A stretch of 64,000 bases of DNA from Pedobacter schmidteae (GCF_900564155.1 NZ_LS999839.1:4089097-4153096); one strand, 5' to 3'. Shown: positions 9,210-17,988, counted from the stretch's first letter. The notes: generated by a model not told the origin, from the sequence alone. A program made the numbers and translations.

Positions 9210-10499
9210 ATGGTACCAGGAAATAAAAACACACAAGGAAAAAAGAAAAGTAAGGATTCGGTCTTTACCCGTGTAAATAAATGGCTTCACCTTTGGTTGG
9301 GATTGGTTTCTGGTGTCATTGTGCTGATTGTTTGTTTAACAGGCTGTATTTGGGTGTTTAACGAAGAGATTAACAACTTGCTGGAACCCGAAACAAAGGT
9401 GGAAAGACAGGAAAAACCAGTCATTACTCCGGCGCAGTTATCAGCTATTGTTGCCCGTGACTATCCCGATAAATTACCTTCTTATGCCACTTACCGACAA
9501 GGACGTACCATAAACCTCAACTTAAAGGATAAAGTTGAAAGCAAGGAAAAAGGAAAGCGTGGAGGCAGAAGAGGGGGCGGTACTACCCTTAAAATTAATC
9601 CATATACTGGTGAAATTGTAGCTAAGGAAGTGCGAAAAAAGGGAGAAACTGACTTCTTTAGGTTTATTTTAAATGGGCATCGTTTTTTGTGGATGCCTTA
9701 TGAAATTGGCAGACCGATTGTAAATTATGGAACCATGATTTTTGTGGTGCTGCTCATTACCGGGTTGATCTGGTGGTATCCAAAAAAATGGAATAAATCG
9801 ACCACTGATAAAAGCTTTAAAATTAAATGGGGTGCTTCTTTTAAAAGGGTAAATCTTGATTTGCATAATGTGCTGGGCTTTTATTCGCTATTGTTTTTAC
9901 TGGCTATTGCGCTTACCGGAATGGTGTATGGTATAAAATGGTATAGCGAAGGCTTGTATTGGGTAACCTCCGGAGGAGATCAGTTGGCCGAATACAAGCG
10001 TTTGGAGTCGGATTCGTTGCAAGCTAAGAAGTTTTATACTCCCGAAAAAGCTATGGATCTGGCTTGGAATAAAGTGATTGCCAGACATCCAAAATCGGAG
10101 GGCTTTTATTACAACTTCCCGGATACCTCTGAAGCCAAAGCAACCATTGGCATAACGGTATACCCAACCGCCGGACAGTTTTACAATAGTAAAGGTTATA
10201 CTTTTGACCAACATACACTGCAGGAACTGAAAAGGGAAGATCCTTATTCAGTTGATTATGCCCAGGCAAATGCCGCCGTGAAATTACGGAAGATGAACTA
10301 TGATATTCATGTTGGCAGTATTTTAGGCTTTCCCGGCAAGGTATTGGCTTTTCTGGCGGCTTTAATTGGTGCCAGTCTGCCCATTACCGGTTTTCTGATC
10401 TGGTATGGCCGAAAGTTTAAAAAGAAAAAAACAGCCAAAAAGGATGTACCTGCTAAAGAAATTAAGAAGAACCCAAAAATGGAGGCTGAAGAAGTTTAA
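9210..10499 (+). CDS. PepSY-associated TM protein (siderophore-linked inner-membrane reductase-like)
   Basis: A 429-residue inner-membrane protein of the PepSY_TM family (PiuB/FoxB-like). Membrane helices lie at about 30-52, 170-192, 222-243 and 370-395, with periplasmic PepSY-type segments between. A very basic Gly/Arg/Lys loop (about 116-126) and a Lys-rich tail are visible. Members of this family are found beside TonB-dependent siderophore receptors and some are implicated in reducing or handling the imported ferric-siderophore complex. It follows the receptor at 6719 closely and is followed by a good terminator, so the two form one operon. Family is clear; the reductase role is inference. 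Confidence 0.85.
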   Translation: MVPGNKNTQGKKKSKDSVFTRVNKWLHLWLGLVSGVIVLIVCLTGCIWVFNEEINNLLEPETKVERQEKPVITPAQLSAIVARDYPDKLPSYATYRQGRTINLNLKDKVESKEKGKRGGRRGGGTTLKINPYTGEIVAKEVRKKGETDFFRFILNGHRFLWMPYEIGRPIVNYGTMIFVVLLITGLIWWYPKKWNKSTTDKSFKIKWGASFKRVNLDLHNVLGFYSLLFLLAIALTGMVYGIKWYSEGLYWVTSGGDQLAEYKRLESDSLQAKKFYTPEKAMDLAWNKVIARHPKSEGFYYNFPDTSEAKATIGITVYPTAGQFYNSKGYTFDQHTLQELKREDPYSVDYAQANAAVKLRKMNYDIHVGSILGFPGKVLAFLAALIGASLPITGFLIWYGRKFKKKKTAKKDVPAKEIKKNPKMEAEEV

Positions 10500-10553
10500 A
10501 CATCAACCATCTGGTCACATTCGTGTTAAGGTACTTTTAAGGATATATTAAAC

Positions 10554-10587
10554 AAAAGCAAATGGTGATTATACCATTTGCTTTTTT
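10554..10587 (+). terminator. Intrinsic terminator after the receptor/PepSY operon
   Basis: A perfect 9-bp stem (GCAAATGGT / ACCATTTGC), 6-base loop and a following run of six Ts. Confidence 0.85.
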
Positions 10588-10634
10588 AATAAAAGACCAA
10601 ATATTATCGCCAGTTTTGTAGAAACTTACACACC

Positions 10635-11588
10635 ATGAAAGTAAAATATCTGTTTTTTCTGCTCCTCATCACCGTTGGTTATAGTTGTACATTTGCAGCT
10701 TCGACGATGGAAATCAAACCTAAACCTTTGAAGATAGGATATTCGATAAGTATTGTTTCTTTAACTCCCGAAAAAATGCAATACGCCAAATCTGTTGGTG
10801 TTGATTATGTGGAGGTTTCCCTGAGTGCTTTTTTAGATAAATCGGCCAATTTTAACCTGACGTCAGAACAGATTATAGAGAAAGTTACGGCTGCAAAAAA
10901 AGCAGCAGACGAGGCGGGGATAAGGATATGGTCAATTCATATGCCTTTTAGTAAAGATATAGATTTATCCCTTGTTGATGAAGATGCTCGTAATAAGGTT
11001 GTAGCCTTGCATACTACGATGCTTAAATACTGTAAAATTTTGCAACCGCAGGTTATTCTTTTTCATCCCAGTTATTTTCTGGGTTTGAATGAAAGGGAAC
11101 TTCGCAAAAAACAGCTGATTAAATCGGCGGTAGCACTAAACAAGCAGGTAAAATCTATCAAGGCCATCATGGTAATTGAAAACATGTTAGGTCCGGAGCT
11201 GCAAATTGCAAAGCGTGAGCGTCCGTTGTGCCGCACGGTAGAAGAGACCCTGGAAATTATGAACCGTATGCCAGCCAGTATTTATTCGGCTATTGATATG
11301 AACCACATTAAAAATCCAGAAAACCTGATTAGGGCAATGGGAAGACGATTAAAAACCGTACATATTGCCGATGGTACCGGAAAGAAAGAAGATCATTTTT
11401 TTCCTTGCTCGGGCGAGGGGCAAAACAATTGGACTGCTATTTTATCTGCCTTAAATGAAGTAGGTTATAGTGGTCCTTTTATGTATGAAAGTAAGCATAA
11501 GGATGTTAAAGATCTGAAAATATGTTACGATACTTTATATCAGAATTTTGTGAATGCACAGACTTCAGATCGATCAGATCTGAGGTAA
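10635..11588 (+). CDS. Secreted sugar phosphate isomerase/epimerase-like TIM barrel protein
   Basis: A 317-residue xylose-isomerase-like (AP endonuclease 2 superfamily) TIM barrel. A signal peptide about 1-23 precedes the barrel, so the enzyme probably works in the periplasm. Metal-site-like residues are seen in order: WSIHMPF (His), LFHPSY (His), VIENMLG (Glu), AIDMNHIKN (Asp, His), HIADG (His, Asp) and a late MYESKH (Glu). That is the usual acidic/His set for a divalent metal in this family. It stands alone: a terminator lies before it and the next gene is convergent. Substrate cannot be predicted; many Bacteroidota have such secreted paralogues used in sugar catabolism. Confidence 0.8.
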   Translation: MKVKYLFFLLLITVGYSCTFAASTMEIKPKPLKIGYSISIVSLTPEKMQYAKSVGVDYVEVSLSAFLDKSANFNLTSEQIIEKVTAAKKAADEAGIRIWSIHMPFSKDIDLSLVDEDARNKVVALHTTMLKYCKILQPQVILFHPSYFLGLNERELRKKQLIKSAVALNKQVKSIKAIMVIENMLGPELQIAKRERPLCRTVEETLEIMNRMPASIYSAIDMNHIKNPENLIRAMGRRLKTVHIADGTGKKEDHFFPCSGEGQNNWTAILSALNEVGYSGPFMYESKHKDVKDLKICYDTLYQNFVNAQTSDRSDLR

Positions 11589-11640
11589 GTTTTAGTCAAA
11601 TTTTTACTTATCAAAAAATAAGAGAGTTCAGTTATTTTTG

Positions 11641-12063
11641 TTACTTACAGTTTTTAAGCCTTTCTGTTACTGCTTCGGGTGTATACATGCCTTGATTGTT
11701 GCCGAATGAATTGCCAATGTAAACCAACAGTTGTGCAATATCGATGGGATACAGTTCCGGAAAAGCTGGCATAGTCCCTTCGTATTTTTGTCCATTTACA
11801 GTAATGGTGTCTTTTATGCCATTTTTAATAAAACAGGCTAGTTTTTGCTTATTTTCTTTTAGAAAAACAGTGTCTGTAAGCGGAGGGGTAAGGGTACCTA
11901 GCCCTTCGCCATTTGGACCATGGCAATTCTGACAATGCTTAATGTACAGATCTCTTCCATTTACATAATAAACATCCTGTTTTACTTTCCCCGCATCCTG
12001 ACAAGAATAAATTATAGCAGTTAAAGTAAACAACAACAATGCAGTGATCAATAACCTGCGCAT
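11641..12063 (-). CDS. Cytochrome c lipoprotein, single haem
   Basis: A 140-residue class I cytochrome c. The N-terminal signal ends in a lipobox-like I-Y-S-C, so it is probably membrane-anchored. The haem motif CQNCH lies near residue 46 in HCQNCHGPNGEG, and GTMPAFP near residue 98 supplies the likely axial Met. It is 3 bases downstream of a Sco gene in the same orientation. Small c-type cytochromes next to Sco proteins suggest a link to copper/haem oxidase assembly or an electron donor role. The family is certain; the partner oxidase is not identified here. Confidence 0.9.
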   Translation of the reverse strand: MRRLLITALLLFTLTAIIYSCQDAGKVKQDVYYVNGRDLYIKHCQNCHGPNGEGLGTLTPPLTDTVFLKENKQKLACFIKNGIKDTITVNGQKYEGTMPAFPELYPIDIAQLLVYIGNSFGNNQGMYTPEAVTERLKNCK

Positions 12064-12066
12064 CAG

Positions 12067-12726
12067 CTATTTTTTATCTTCAGCAAGTAAAACAGGAATG
12101 TCCTTCATTAATTGGGCTACTTGTTTGGTATCTGTGCCGTCATAAGCCCCACGAATACGTTTTTGCTTGTCGATCAGTACCAACCATCCCTGGTGTATGT
12201 ATCCGTCTTTAGCAGTTGTATCTTCAATTACTGCTACCAGATAGTCTTTTTCGGCAATCTTATATATGCTGTCTTTGCTACCATATGCAAATTGCCATTT
12301 ACCGTTATCCACCCCAAGTTTTTGTGCGTATTTTTTCAGAACTGATGGTTTATCGTATTTAAAGTCAATCGTATGCGATAAATACATTACTTCGGGATTG
12401 TCTTTGTATTTATCAAAGATATCTTTCATGTTGCGGTGCATGGTCGGGCAAATGGTACTGCATGAGGTAAAAAAGAAATCAGCAATATAAATTTTGTCTT
12501 TAAACTTATCCTGAGTAATGATTGCGCTGTCCTGATTCAGAAAACTGAATGCAGGGATGCTTTTGTATACGGTATCAACAGTAGTTGACCCATCAGGTTT
12601 TTTGATGGTGTCAACCGATCTTGGTCCCAGGATGGGTAGCTTTTTATCATTTTTACAAGATGCGGTAAAAAGTACAGCGGCAGTTAAGATAGAGATGGAT
12701 AAAGAAAGTTTTAGCTTCATAAACAT
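12067..12726 (-). CDS. SCO1/SenC-family copper chaperone lipoprotein
   Basis: A 219-residue Sco protein: thioredoxin fold, anchored by a lipobox (F-T-A-S-C) about 20 residues in. The copper-binding set is present: CSTICP (CxxxC) about residue 88-92 and a distal His in YLSHTIDF about 135. It delivers copper to the CuA site or acts as a thiol reductase in oxidase assembly. A second start six bases in (12720) would suit the signal peptide equally. It forms an operon with the cytochrome c gene. A clear paralogue lies at 34860-35501, sharing FKLLNQDSAI-like, ADFFFTSC and IRGAYDGT segments, so this genome has at least two. Confidence 0.92.
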   Translation of the reverse strand: MFMKLKLSLSISILTAAVLFTASCKNDKKLPILGPRSVDTIKKPDGSTTVDTVYKSIPAFSFLNQDSAIITQDKFKDKIYIADFFFTSCSTICPTMHRNMKDIFDKYKDNPEVMYLSHTIDFKYDKPSVLKKYAQKLGVDNGKWQFAYGSKDSIYKIAEKDYLVAVIEDTTAKDGYIHQGWLVLIDKQKRIRGAYDGTDTKQVAQLMKDIPVLLAEDKK

Positions 12727-12910
12727 AATGATGGTTGAAGGAAGGCAAATGTAATTAAAATGAAATTAACCCTACCATTTTGGTAAGGTATAGGATTGCC
12801 ATAAAAGCGTCATGAAATAATAAATGTGTATTTAAATGCATTGCCAGTAGTTTTTTTGATGGAGCCATAACACAGGCATCAGTTTTGAACAAGGCGTACA
12901 CAAATTTAAA

Positions 12911-13876
12911 ATGATCATGAATAATCAAATGATATTTGTGCGTATTGCAACGACAGGCGACTTTAAATACGCGAATGAAATAGTGAAAGAAACAGCGGCA
13001 TCGGCCATTGTGCGTGGTTCGGGTATTGCAAAACGGACTGTTGAGTTATTATATCGCAAAATGGAAGAGGGTAAAGCGGTAATTGCCGTAACGGGAGCAG
13101 GAGAATGGGTAGGTTTTTCTTACTTTGAAGTTTGGGAGAACGAAGCTTTTGTTTCGAATTCAGGATTAATTGTAGCACCAGGATTTAGGAATGCTGGCGT
13201 AGCCAAAGCAATTAAGGAGCGCATCTTTAAGATGTCGCGCAGAATTTATCCTAAAGCTAAAATATTCAGCATCACTTCTGGCGCTGCAATTATGAAAATG
13301 AATAGCCGCCTTGGTTTTGAACCAGTCAGTTTTGCACAAATTACACAGGATGAATGCTTTTGGGAGGGTTGTAAAAGTTGTGTGAACTATCATATTTTGG
13401 AAGGTAAGCAACGGTGCAATTGTTTGTGTACTGCAATGCTTTTTGACCCACAGCGTGATGACATACCGGTACAGGCTGAAACGCCCGGACAAGAAAAATT
13501 TTTGATAGTGCTGGATTGTGTAGCCTACCCAAGGACTAGCCTTGTTCCTTTTGCCGAAGGTACCAATGTACTCTGTTCGGCATTAGCGGATATTAAATGG
13601 TTTACGGAATATGTTTTTCCTATAGAAGGGCAGCTTCCAAATCCAGTCGAGATGCGAGTTGTTGGTGTGAATGCAAATGTTCGGCAGCTTAATCCTGCTG
13701 GTCAATGTAATTTTACCGTCGAGATTCGTTACGATCATAGTTATACAATTAAAGAGATTTTAGGTGTTATTAAAAATCATACCTGGTGTAAATTTACAGT
13801 TAGAGAAGAAGCTTTTAACTTTTCGGTAGTGGAAGATGCCATTCCCGATCGCGCAGTTGTGTTGAATAATTGCTAA
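12911..13876 (+). CDS. GNAT acetyltransferase with Cys-rich insert and unrecognised C-terminal domain
   Basis: A 321-residue two-part protein. Residues about 8-180 resemble the GNAT enzyme that sits in arginine clusters of Bacteroidota (GSGIAKRTVELLYRKM, VANSGLIV-like segment, GFRNAGVAKAIKE acetyl-CoA loop, then CFWEGCKSCVNY). Six cysteines at about 149, 154, 157, 169, 171 and 173 could bind metal. The last about 135 residues are not known to me; they are not part of a plain GNAT. It lies 20 bases upstream of the sigma-54 response regulator, so they may be co-transcribed. Unlike the arginine-pathway form there are no arg genes nearby. An N-acetylglutamate-synthase-like reaction is possible but unproven. 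Confidence 0.7.
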   Translation: MIMNNQMIFVRIATTGDFKYANEIVKETAASAIVRGSGIAKRTVELLYRKMEEGKAVIAVTGAGEWVGFSYFEVWENEAFVSNSGLIVAPGFRNAGVAKAIKERIFKMSRRIYPKAKIFSITSGAAIMKMNSRLGFEPVSFAQITQDECFWEGCKSCVNYHILEGKQRCNCLCTAMLFDPQRDDIPVQAETPGQEKFLIVLDCVAYPRTSLVPFAEGTNVLCSALADIKWFTEYVFPIEGQLPNPVEMRVVGVNANVRQLNPAGQCNFTVEIRYDHSYTIKEILGVIKNHTWCKFTVREEAFNFSVVEDAIPDRAVVLNNC

Positions 13877-13896
13877 TATTGTTGAAATTATCAGTT

Positions 13897-15222
13897 ATGC
13901 AGTATACAGTCTTAATTATTGACGACGAAAAAAAGATCTGCAGCCTCCTGGCGCGTATCATTGAATTGGAAGGGTTCAAGGTTTTTCAGGCCAATACCGG
14001 TAAGGAAGGATTGAAGATTTTAGCCAACAATGAAATATATGTGGTGATTAGTGACGTAAAGCTGCCCGATTTTAATGGTGTTGAACTGGTAAAGGAAATC
14101 AAAAAAATAAAGCCTTATGCTGAAGTCATTAACCTTACAGCATTTGGGACCATTGCCGATGGAGTAATGGCCATGCGCAATGGTGCCTTTGATTATATCA
14201 CTAAAGGGGATGATAACGATAAAATCATTCCCCTGGTTTATAAAGCCCTCGATAAGGCCAAGCTACAGCACAGGGTAGGTGAATTGGAAAGTAAAGTAGT
14301 TAACAAATATAGCTTTGAAGCTATTCTTGGTCAGTCGAAGGCCATTAACGAAGCCATAAGTCTTTCCAGAAAAGTGGCTGCTACAGATACAACAGTACTG
14401 TTACTAGGGGAGACCGGTACCGGGAAAGAAGTGTTTGCCCAGGCCATTCATTATGAAAGCCCACGTAAACTGAAGCCCTTTGTAGCTGTAAATTGCAGTG
14501 GTTTTAATCATGAGTTACTGGAAAGTGAATTGTTTGGACATAAGATAGGTGCTTTTACAGGGGCTGTTAAGGATAAAAAAGGATTGCTGGAAGAAGCAAA
14601 CGAAGGCACTATATTTTTGGATGAAATTGGTGAAATGAACCTCGACCTGCAAGCTAAATTGTTGCGGGTACTCGAAAATCAAACTTTTATTAAACTTGGT
14701 GATACACACACGAGTAAAGTGAATGTACGTATTATTGCTGCTACCAACAGAGATCTGAAGCAAGAAGCAGAAGCCGGTAAATTCAGACTGGACTTATATT
14801 ACAGACTTTCAGTTTTTTCTATTGAATTACCGGCATTGTCACAACGTAAGTCGGATATCATCCTATTGGCCCGGCATTATTTGAAAGAGTTTTCCAATAA
14901 GGTGAACAAACCTGTTTTTAAAATGGATGAGGATTTTGAGGAATTGTTATTGAAACATTCCTGGAAAGGTAACATCAGGGAGCTTAAAAATGTTATGGAA
15001 CGAGTAGTGATCCTGGCTGATGGGCCATTATTGAATGGAAATTTATTGCCTTATGAGTTTCATACCGACAGCTTTAGCAATGAAGGAGATATGATGAAGT
15101 TGGAAACAATAGAACGCCAACATATTGATAAGATATTGAAATATACAGGAGGGAATAAAACGGAAACAGCAAGGCTATTGGGAATAGGACTGACAACTTT
15201 GTATAGGAAAATTGAAAAATAA
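13897..15222 (+). CDS. NtrC-family sigma-54-dependent response regulator (probable Kdp regulator)
   Basis: A receiver/AAA+/Fis-type regulator of about 441 residues. I chose ATG 13897 because the receiver begins directly there (TVLIIDDEKK); an upstream TTG at 13870 would add only nine residues. Phosphoacceptor Asp is about residue 53 (VVISDVKLP). The AAA+ domain has Walker A GETGTGKE and the sigma-54 contact motif GAFTGA, then a Fis-like helix-turn-helix at the C-terminus (NKTETARLLGIGLTTLYRK). In this locus it is the only response regulator, and a kdp operon with a KdpD-type sensor and a histidine kinase follows, so it probably replaces KdpE. A GNAT gene on the opposite strand lies between it and kdp. 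Confidence 0.9.
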   Translation: MQYTVLIIDDEKKICSLLARIIELEGFKVFQANTGKEGLKILANNEIYVVISDVKLPDFNGVELVKEIKKIKPYAEVINLTAFGTIADGVMAMRNGAFDYITKGDDNDKIIPLVYKALDKAKLQHRVGELESKVVNKYSFEAILGQSKAINEAISLSRKVAATDTTVLLLGETGTGKEVFAQAIHYESPRKLKPFVAVNCSGFNHELLESELFGHKIGAFTGAVKDKKGLLEEANEGTIFLDEIGEMNLDLQAKLLRVLENQTFIKLGDTHTSKVNVRIIAATNRDLKQEAEAGKFRLDLYYRLSVFSIELPALSQRKSDIILLARHYLKEFSNKVNKPVFKMDEDFEELLLKHSWKGNIRELKNVMERVVILADGPLLNGNLLPYEFHTDSFSNEGDMMKLETIERQHIDKILKYTGGNKTETARLLGIGLTTLYRKIEK

Positions 15223-15240
15223 CCCGCGAATGGCGCCAAT

Positions 15241-15277
15241 AAAAAACAGCCCATACTAAACTAGTAGTACAGGCTGT
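15241..15277 (-). terminator. Intrinsic terminator for the GNAT gene at 15311
   Basis: Read on the minus strand, ACAGCC/GGCTGT with an inner TACT/AGTA pairing is followed by TTTTTTATT. It sits between convergent genes, just after the response regulator stop. Confidence 0.65.
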
Positions 15278-15310
15278 AAATTAACGCTCTCGAAAACAAA
15301 TGTATTGCTC

Positions 15311-15853
15311 TTAAATGAAGATTTGATGAAGATATTTTTCTTTTTCAATTTCATATACAAAATTCAGTTTGGCGGGTTCACCGTAGTATGCCACATTTTC
15401 TTCCGCTATTTTTTTTGCTCCTAATCGTGTTACGGCTATTTGCGAACGTAGGTTAGTAGCGCCAACATGGAAAAGCACTTTATCTACGTATTGAAAAATA
15501 TAATCCATCATTAGCTTTTTTACCGAAGGATTTATCCCTTTGCCCCAATAGGCGGTTGCATAAAAAGTATAACCAATCAGGATGCTTTTGTCGGTTTCGT
15601 CATAATTATAAAAACGGGTACATCCGGCAATTTCGCCACTTTCTTTATCTATAATTTTAAATGCGCCTTTGCTGTCTATGGCTCCTTCAAAAAACGATTC
15701 AAAAACTTCATGTTTCCAGCGGTCCTTATTGGGATGCTGCATCCAGATTTCCGGATCAGATGCCACCTGGTACATGGCCTCAAAATCGGTGGTTGTCAAT
15801 GGCACCAATTTAATTCGCTCATTTTCTAATGTAGGTTGTATGGAGAAGTTCAT
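15311..15853 (-). CDS. GNAT N-acetyltransferase, RimJ/RimL-like
   Basis: A 180-residue single-domain GNAT protein of the RimJ/RimL (Acetyltransf_3) type. It starts TLENERIKLVPLTTTDFE, has the mid-domain IAGCTRFYN strand, the acetyl-CoA-binding stretch AYWGKGINPSVKKLMM (a Q/R-x-x-G-x-G/A variant) and the late NLRSQIAVTRLGAKK helix. Such enzymes acetylate N-terminal or small-molecule amines; no substrate can be assigned. It lies on the opposite strand between the sigma-54 regulator and the kdp operon, which looks like an insertion into an otherwise functional cluster. Confidence 0.88.
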   Translation of the reverse strand: MNFSIQPTLENERIKLVPLTTTDFEAMYQVASDPEIWMQHPNKDRWKHEVFESFFEGAIDSKGAFKIIDKESGEIAGCTRFYNYDETDKSILIGYTFYATAYWGKGINPSVKKLMMDYIFQYVDKVLFHVGATNLRSQIAVTRLGAKKIAEENVAYYGEPAKLNFVYEIEKEKYLHQIFI

Positions 15854-15932
15854 TGTTTAAAATTTAAATCACCAAGGTAAATTAAATCAGCCTATATCCA
15901 AAGTTATCCTGTCGGTACCTTGTCAAAATGAT

Positions 15933-15963
15933 AAACGACCCTTCCATTTTGGAAGGGTCGTTT
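15933..15963. terminator. Perfect 13-bp stem-loop upstream of kdp
   Basis: AAACGACCCTTCC and its exact complement flank a 5-base loop (ATTTT). It lies between divergent genes, where a terminator is not needed for either neighbour. It may be the original terminator of the response regulator, left behind when the GNAT gene came in, or a strong binding site. T-richness after the stem is only moderate on either strand. Confidence 0.5.
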
Positions 15964-16042
15964 AATTTTCACACAACGCTATATTTTTATTTTTAAATGT
16001 TTTGTGTTGAATGTTAGTTGTTTACGGTTTTGTTTGTTGTTG

Positions 16043-16058
16043 TGGTATGCCGATTGGC
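16043..16058 (+). promoter_or_regulatory. Candidate sigma-54 (-24/-12) promoter for kdp
   Basis: TGGTATGCCGATTGGC aligns with TGGCACG-N4-TTGC: the -24 GG and the TTG before -12 are present, but the -12 C is G (shifted by one). It ends about 24 bases before the first small ORF of the operon. It is suggested partly because the nearby regulator has a GAFTGA motif. A near-match only. Confidence 0.35.
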
Positions 16059-16081
16059 TATAGCTTCTCAAAAACAATAAA

Positions 16082-16168
16082 ATGATGTTAACAGTCCTAC
16101 TTCTTCTTGCCCTGCTGCTGTTCTGCTGGGTATTTTACAAATCAATCGACTGGTTCGAGAAAATCTAA
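16082..16168 (+). CDS. 28-residue membrane microprotein at head of kdp operon
   Basis: A very short ORF starting ATG ATG at 16082/16085 and ending TAA at 16168. The product is one hydrophobic helix (about residues 3-19, Leu-rich) followed by a short polar tail FYKSIDWFEKI. It lies 5 bases upstream of kdpF and looks like a second KdpF-like single-span subunit or a leader peptide. The coding case rests on the clear helix, the tight spacing and the operon position. I do not recognise the family. Confidence 0.6.
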   Translation: MMLTVLLLLALLLFCWVFYKSIDWFEKI

Positions 16169-16173
16169 AAATT

Positions 16174-16251
16174 ATGATCGCATTATTCCTTATCGCAATC
16201 GCCGTATTTATTTACATGATTTACGTGCTGATTAAACCAGAAAAATTTTAA
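16174..16251 (+). CDS. kdpF: KdpF, small subunit of the potassium-transporting ATPase
   Basis: A 25-residue single-span peptide with the family's characteristic ending (VLIKPEKF). KdpF stabilises the KdpFABC complex in the membrane, packing against KdpA/KdpB. It is 9 bases upstream of kdpA. Too short for usual gene finders. Confidence 0.88.
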   Translation: MIALFLIAIAVFIYMIYVLIKPEKF

Positions 16252-16260
16252 TTAAAAGCT

Positions 16261-17979
16261 ATGAACACTGAATTACTTGGAGTTATTGCTACCTACCTGC
16301 TTACACTGGTAATAGCTATTCCCTTAGGCAAATACCTGGCGAAGGTTTTTGCCGGCGAGAAAGTCTGGACAGACTTTCTAAAACCTCTTGAAAGCGGCAT
16401 ATTTAAACTGTCTGGAATCAATCCCAAAGAAGAAATGAACTGGAAGCAGCACATGAAAGCGCTGCTGACCATTAACCTGGTTTGGCTGGTATACGGATTT
16501 TTTGTACTGCTGTACCAGGATAAATTACCTCTGAATCCTGACGGAAACCCAGGTATGAGCCCGGATTTGTCTTTCAATACGATTATCAGTTTTGTGGTAA
16601 ATTGTAACCTGCAACATTATTCTGGCGAGTCTGGGGTAAGTTATCTAACCCAGCACTTTGTACTGATGTTTTTGCAGTTTGTAAGCTGTGCCACAGGTAT
16701 AGCTGCTGCCGTAGTGCTGTTTAAAGCCTTCAGAGACAAAAGTTCGGTAAAACTGGGTAACTTTTGGGATTTCTTTGTAAAATCCATCACCCGGTTATTG
16801 TTGCCTTTATCTTTAATTGTGGCTTTAATTTTGGCCTTTAACGGTACACCAACAAGCTATGAAGGCAAAGATCAGTTTATTTCTGTACAAGGAGACACCG
16901 TAAATGTGTCCAGAGGACCTGCAGCAGCTTTTATTGCCATTAAACATCTGGGAACCAATGGAGGCGGTTGGTTTGGCACAAACTCGGCCCATCCATTTGA
17001 AAACCCTAACTATACCACAGCAATGGTAGAACTGATGGCGCAGGTGATTATTCCCGTTGCCATGGTTATCGCTTTCGGCTATTTCATTAGACGCAGAAAA
17101 CTGGCCTGGATGATTTTTGGGGTGATGACGATTGGTATGTTGCTACTGCTGATTCCTACAATAAGTAGTGAGCTTGGCGGAAATCCAACGATCGCTAAAA
17201 TGGGTATTTCGCAGACTACAGGAGCAATGGAAGGGAAGGAAGTGCGGTTTGGACCGGCCATATCTGCTTACTGGAGCACGGTAACCACCATCATTTCTAC
17301 CGGTTCGGTAAACAGTATGCATGACAGTACTATGCCACTTACAGGTACCTGGCAATTGTTGGGGATGATGATCAATTCCTTTTACGGTGGTTGCGGTGTG
17401 GGAGTGTTGAATTATTTCATTTACCTGATTATCGCCGTATTTATTTCGGGATTAATGGTAGGCCGTACGCCCGAATTTATGGGACATAAGGTAGAGGCAC
17501 GAGAAATTAAGATAGCTGCGTTGATTACGTTGCTAAGCCCTTTTTTAATTCTGACAGGTACTGCAATAGCCAGTTATGTATTTACCAATCATGGAGATGC
17601 CGCCTGGGCTGTACAGCCAAAAAATTGGCTTAATAATCCGGGATTTCACGGTTTCTCTGAGATGTTATACGAAATGACTTCATCAAACGCCAACAATGGT
17701 TCGGGCTTTGAAGGTTTGGGCGACAATAATGTGTTCTGGAATGTGGCTACCGGTTTTGTGCTCATCCTGGGACGTTTCCTCCCAATTATTGGTCCGGTGG
17801 CGATTGCCGGTTTACTCGGCGCTAAAAAATATATTCCCGAATCGGCCGGTACTTTAAAAACAGATACACTCACTTTCAGTCTGATGACCTTTGCCGTAAT
17901 TGTAGTGCTAAATACGCTTTCTTATTTCCCTGCACTGGCTTTAGGCCCTTTAGCAGAATACTTTACGATGCTTAAATAG
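16261..17979 (+). CDS. kdpA: Potassium-transporting ATPase potassium-binding subunit KdpA
   Basis: A 572-residue multi-span membrane protein, the channel-like subunit of KdpFABC that selects potassium. Selectivity-filter-type repeats are visible: NLQHYSGE, GTNGGGWFGTNSAHPFENP, a third near residue 343 (SVNSMHD) and a fourth near residue 470 (TSSNANNGSGFEG). All four pore loops appear intact. Length is normal for the family. It is followed 9 bases later by kdpB. KdpFABC gives high-affinity potassium uptake at low external potassium, normally induced by potassium limitation. Confidence 0.97.
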   Translation: MNTELLGVIATYLLTLVIAIPLGKYLAKVFAGEKVWTDFLKPLESGIFKLSGINPKEEMNWKQHMKALLTINLVWLVYGFFVLLYQDKLPLNPDGNPGMSPDLSFNTIISFVVNCNLQHYSGESGVSYLTQHFVLMFLQFVSCATGIAAAVVLFKAFRDKSSVKLGNFWDFFVKSITRLLLPLSLIVALILAFNGTPTSYEGKDQFISVQGDTVNVSRGPAAAFIAIKHLGTNGGGWFGTNSAHPFENPNYTTAMVELMAQVIIPVAMVIAFGYFIRRRKLAWMIFGVMTIGMLLLLIPTISSELGGNPTIAKMGISQTTGAMEGKEVRFGPAISAYWSTVTTIISTGSVNSMHDSTMPLTGTWQLLGMMINSFYGGCGVGVLNYFIYLIIAVFISGLMVGRTPEFMGHKVEAREIKIAALITLLSPFLILTGTAIASYVFTNHGDAAWAVQPKNWLNNPGFHGFSEMLYEMTSSNANNGSGFEGLGDNNVFWNVATGFVLILGRFLPIIGPVAIAGLLGAKKYIPESAGTLKTDTLTFSLMTFAVIVVLNTLSYFPALALGPLAEYFTMLK

Positions 17980-17988
17980 AAAATTATA

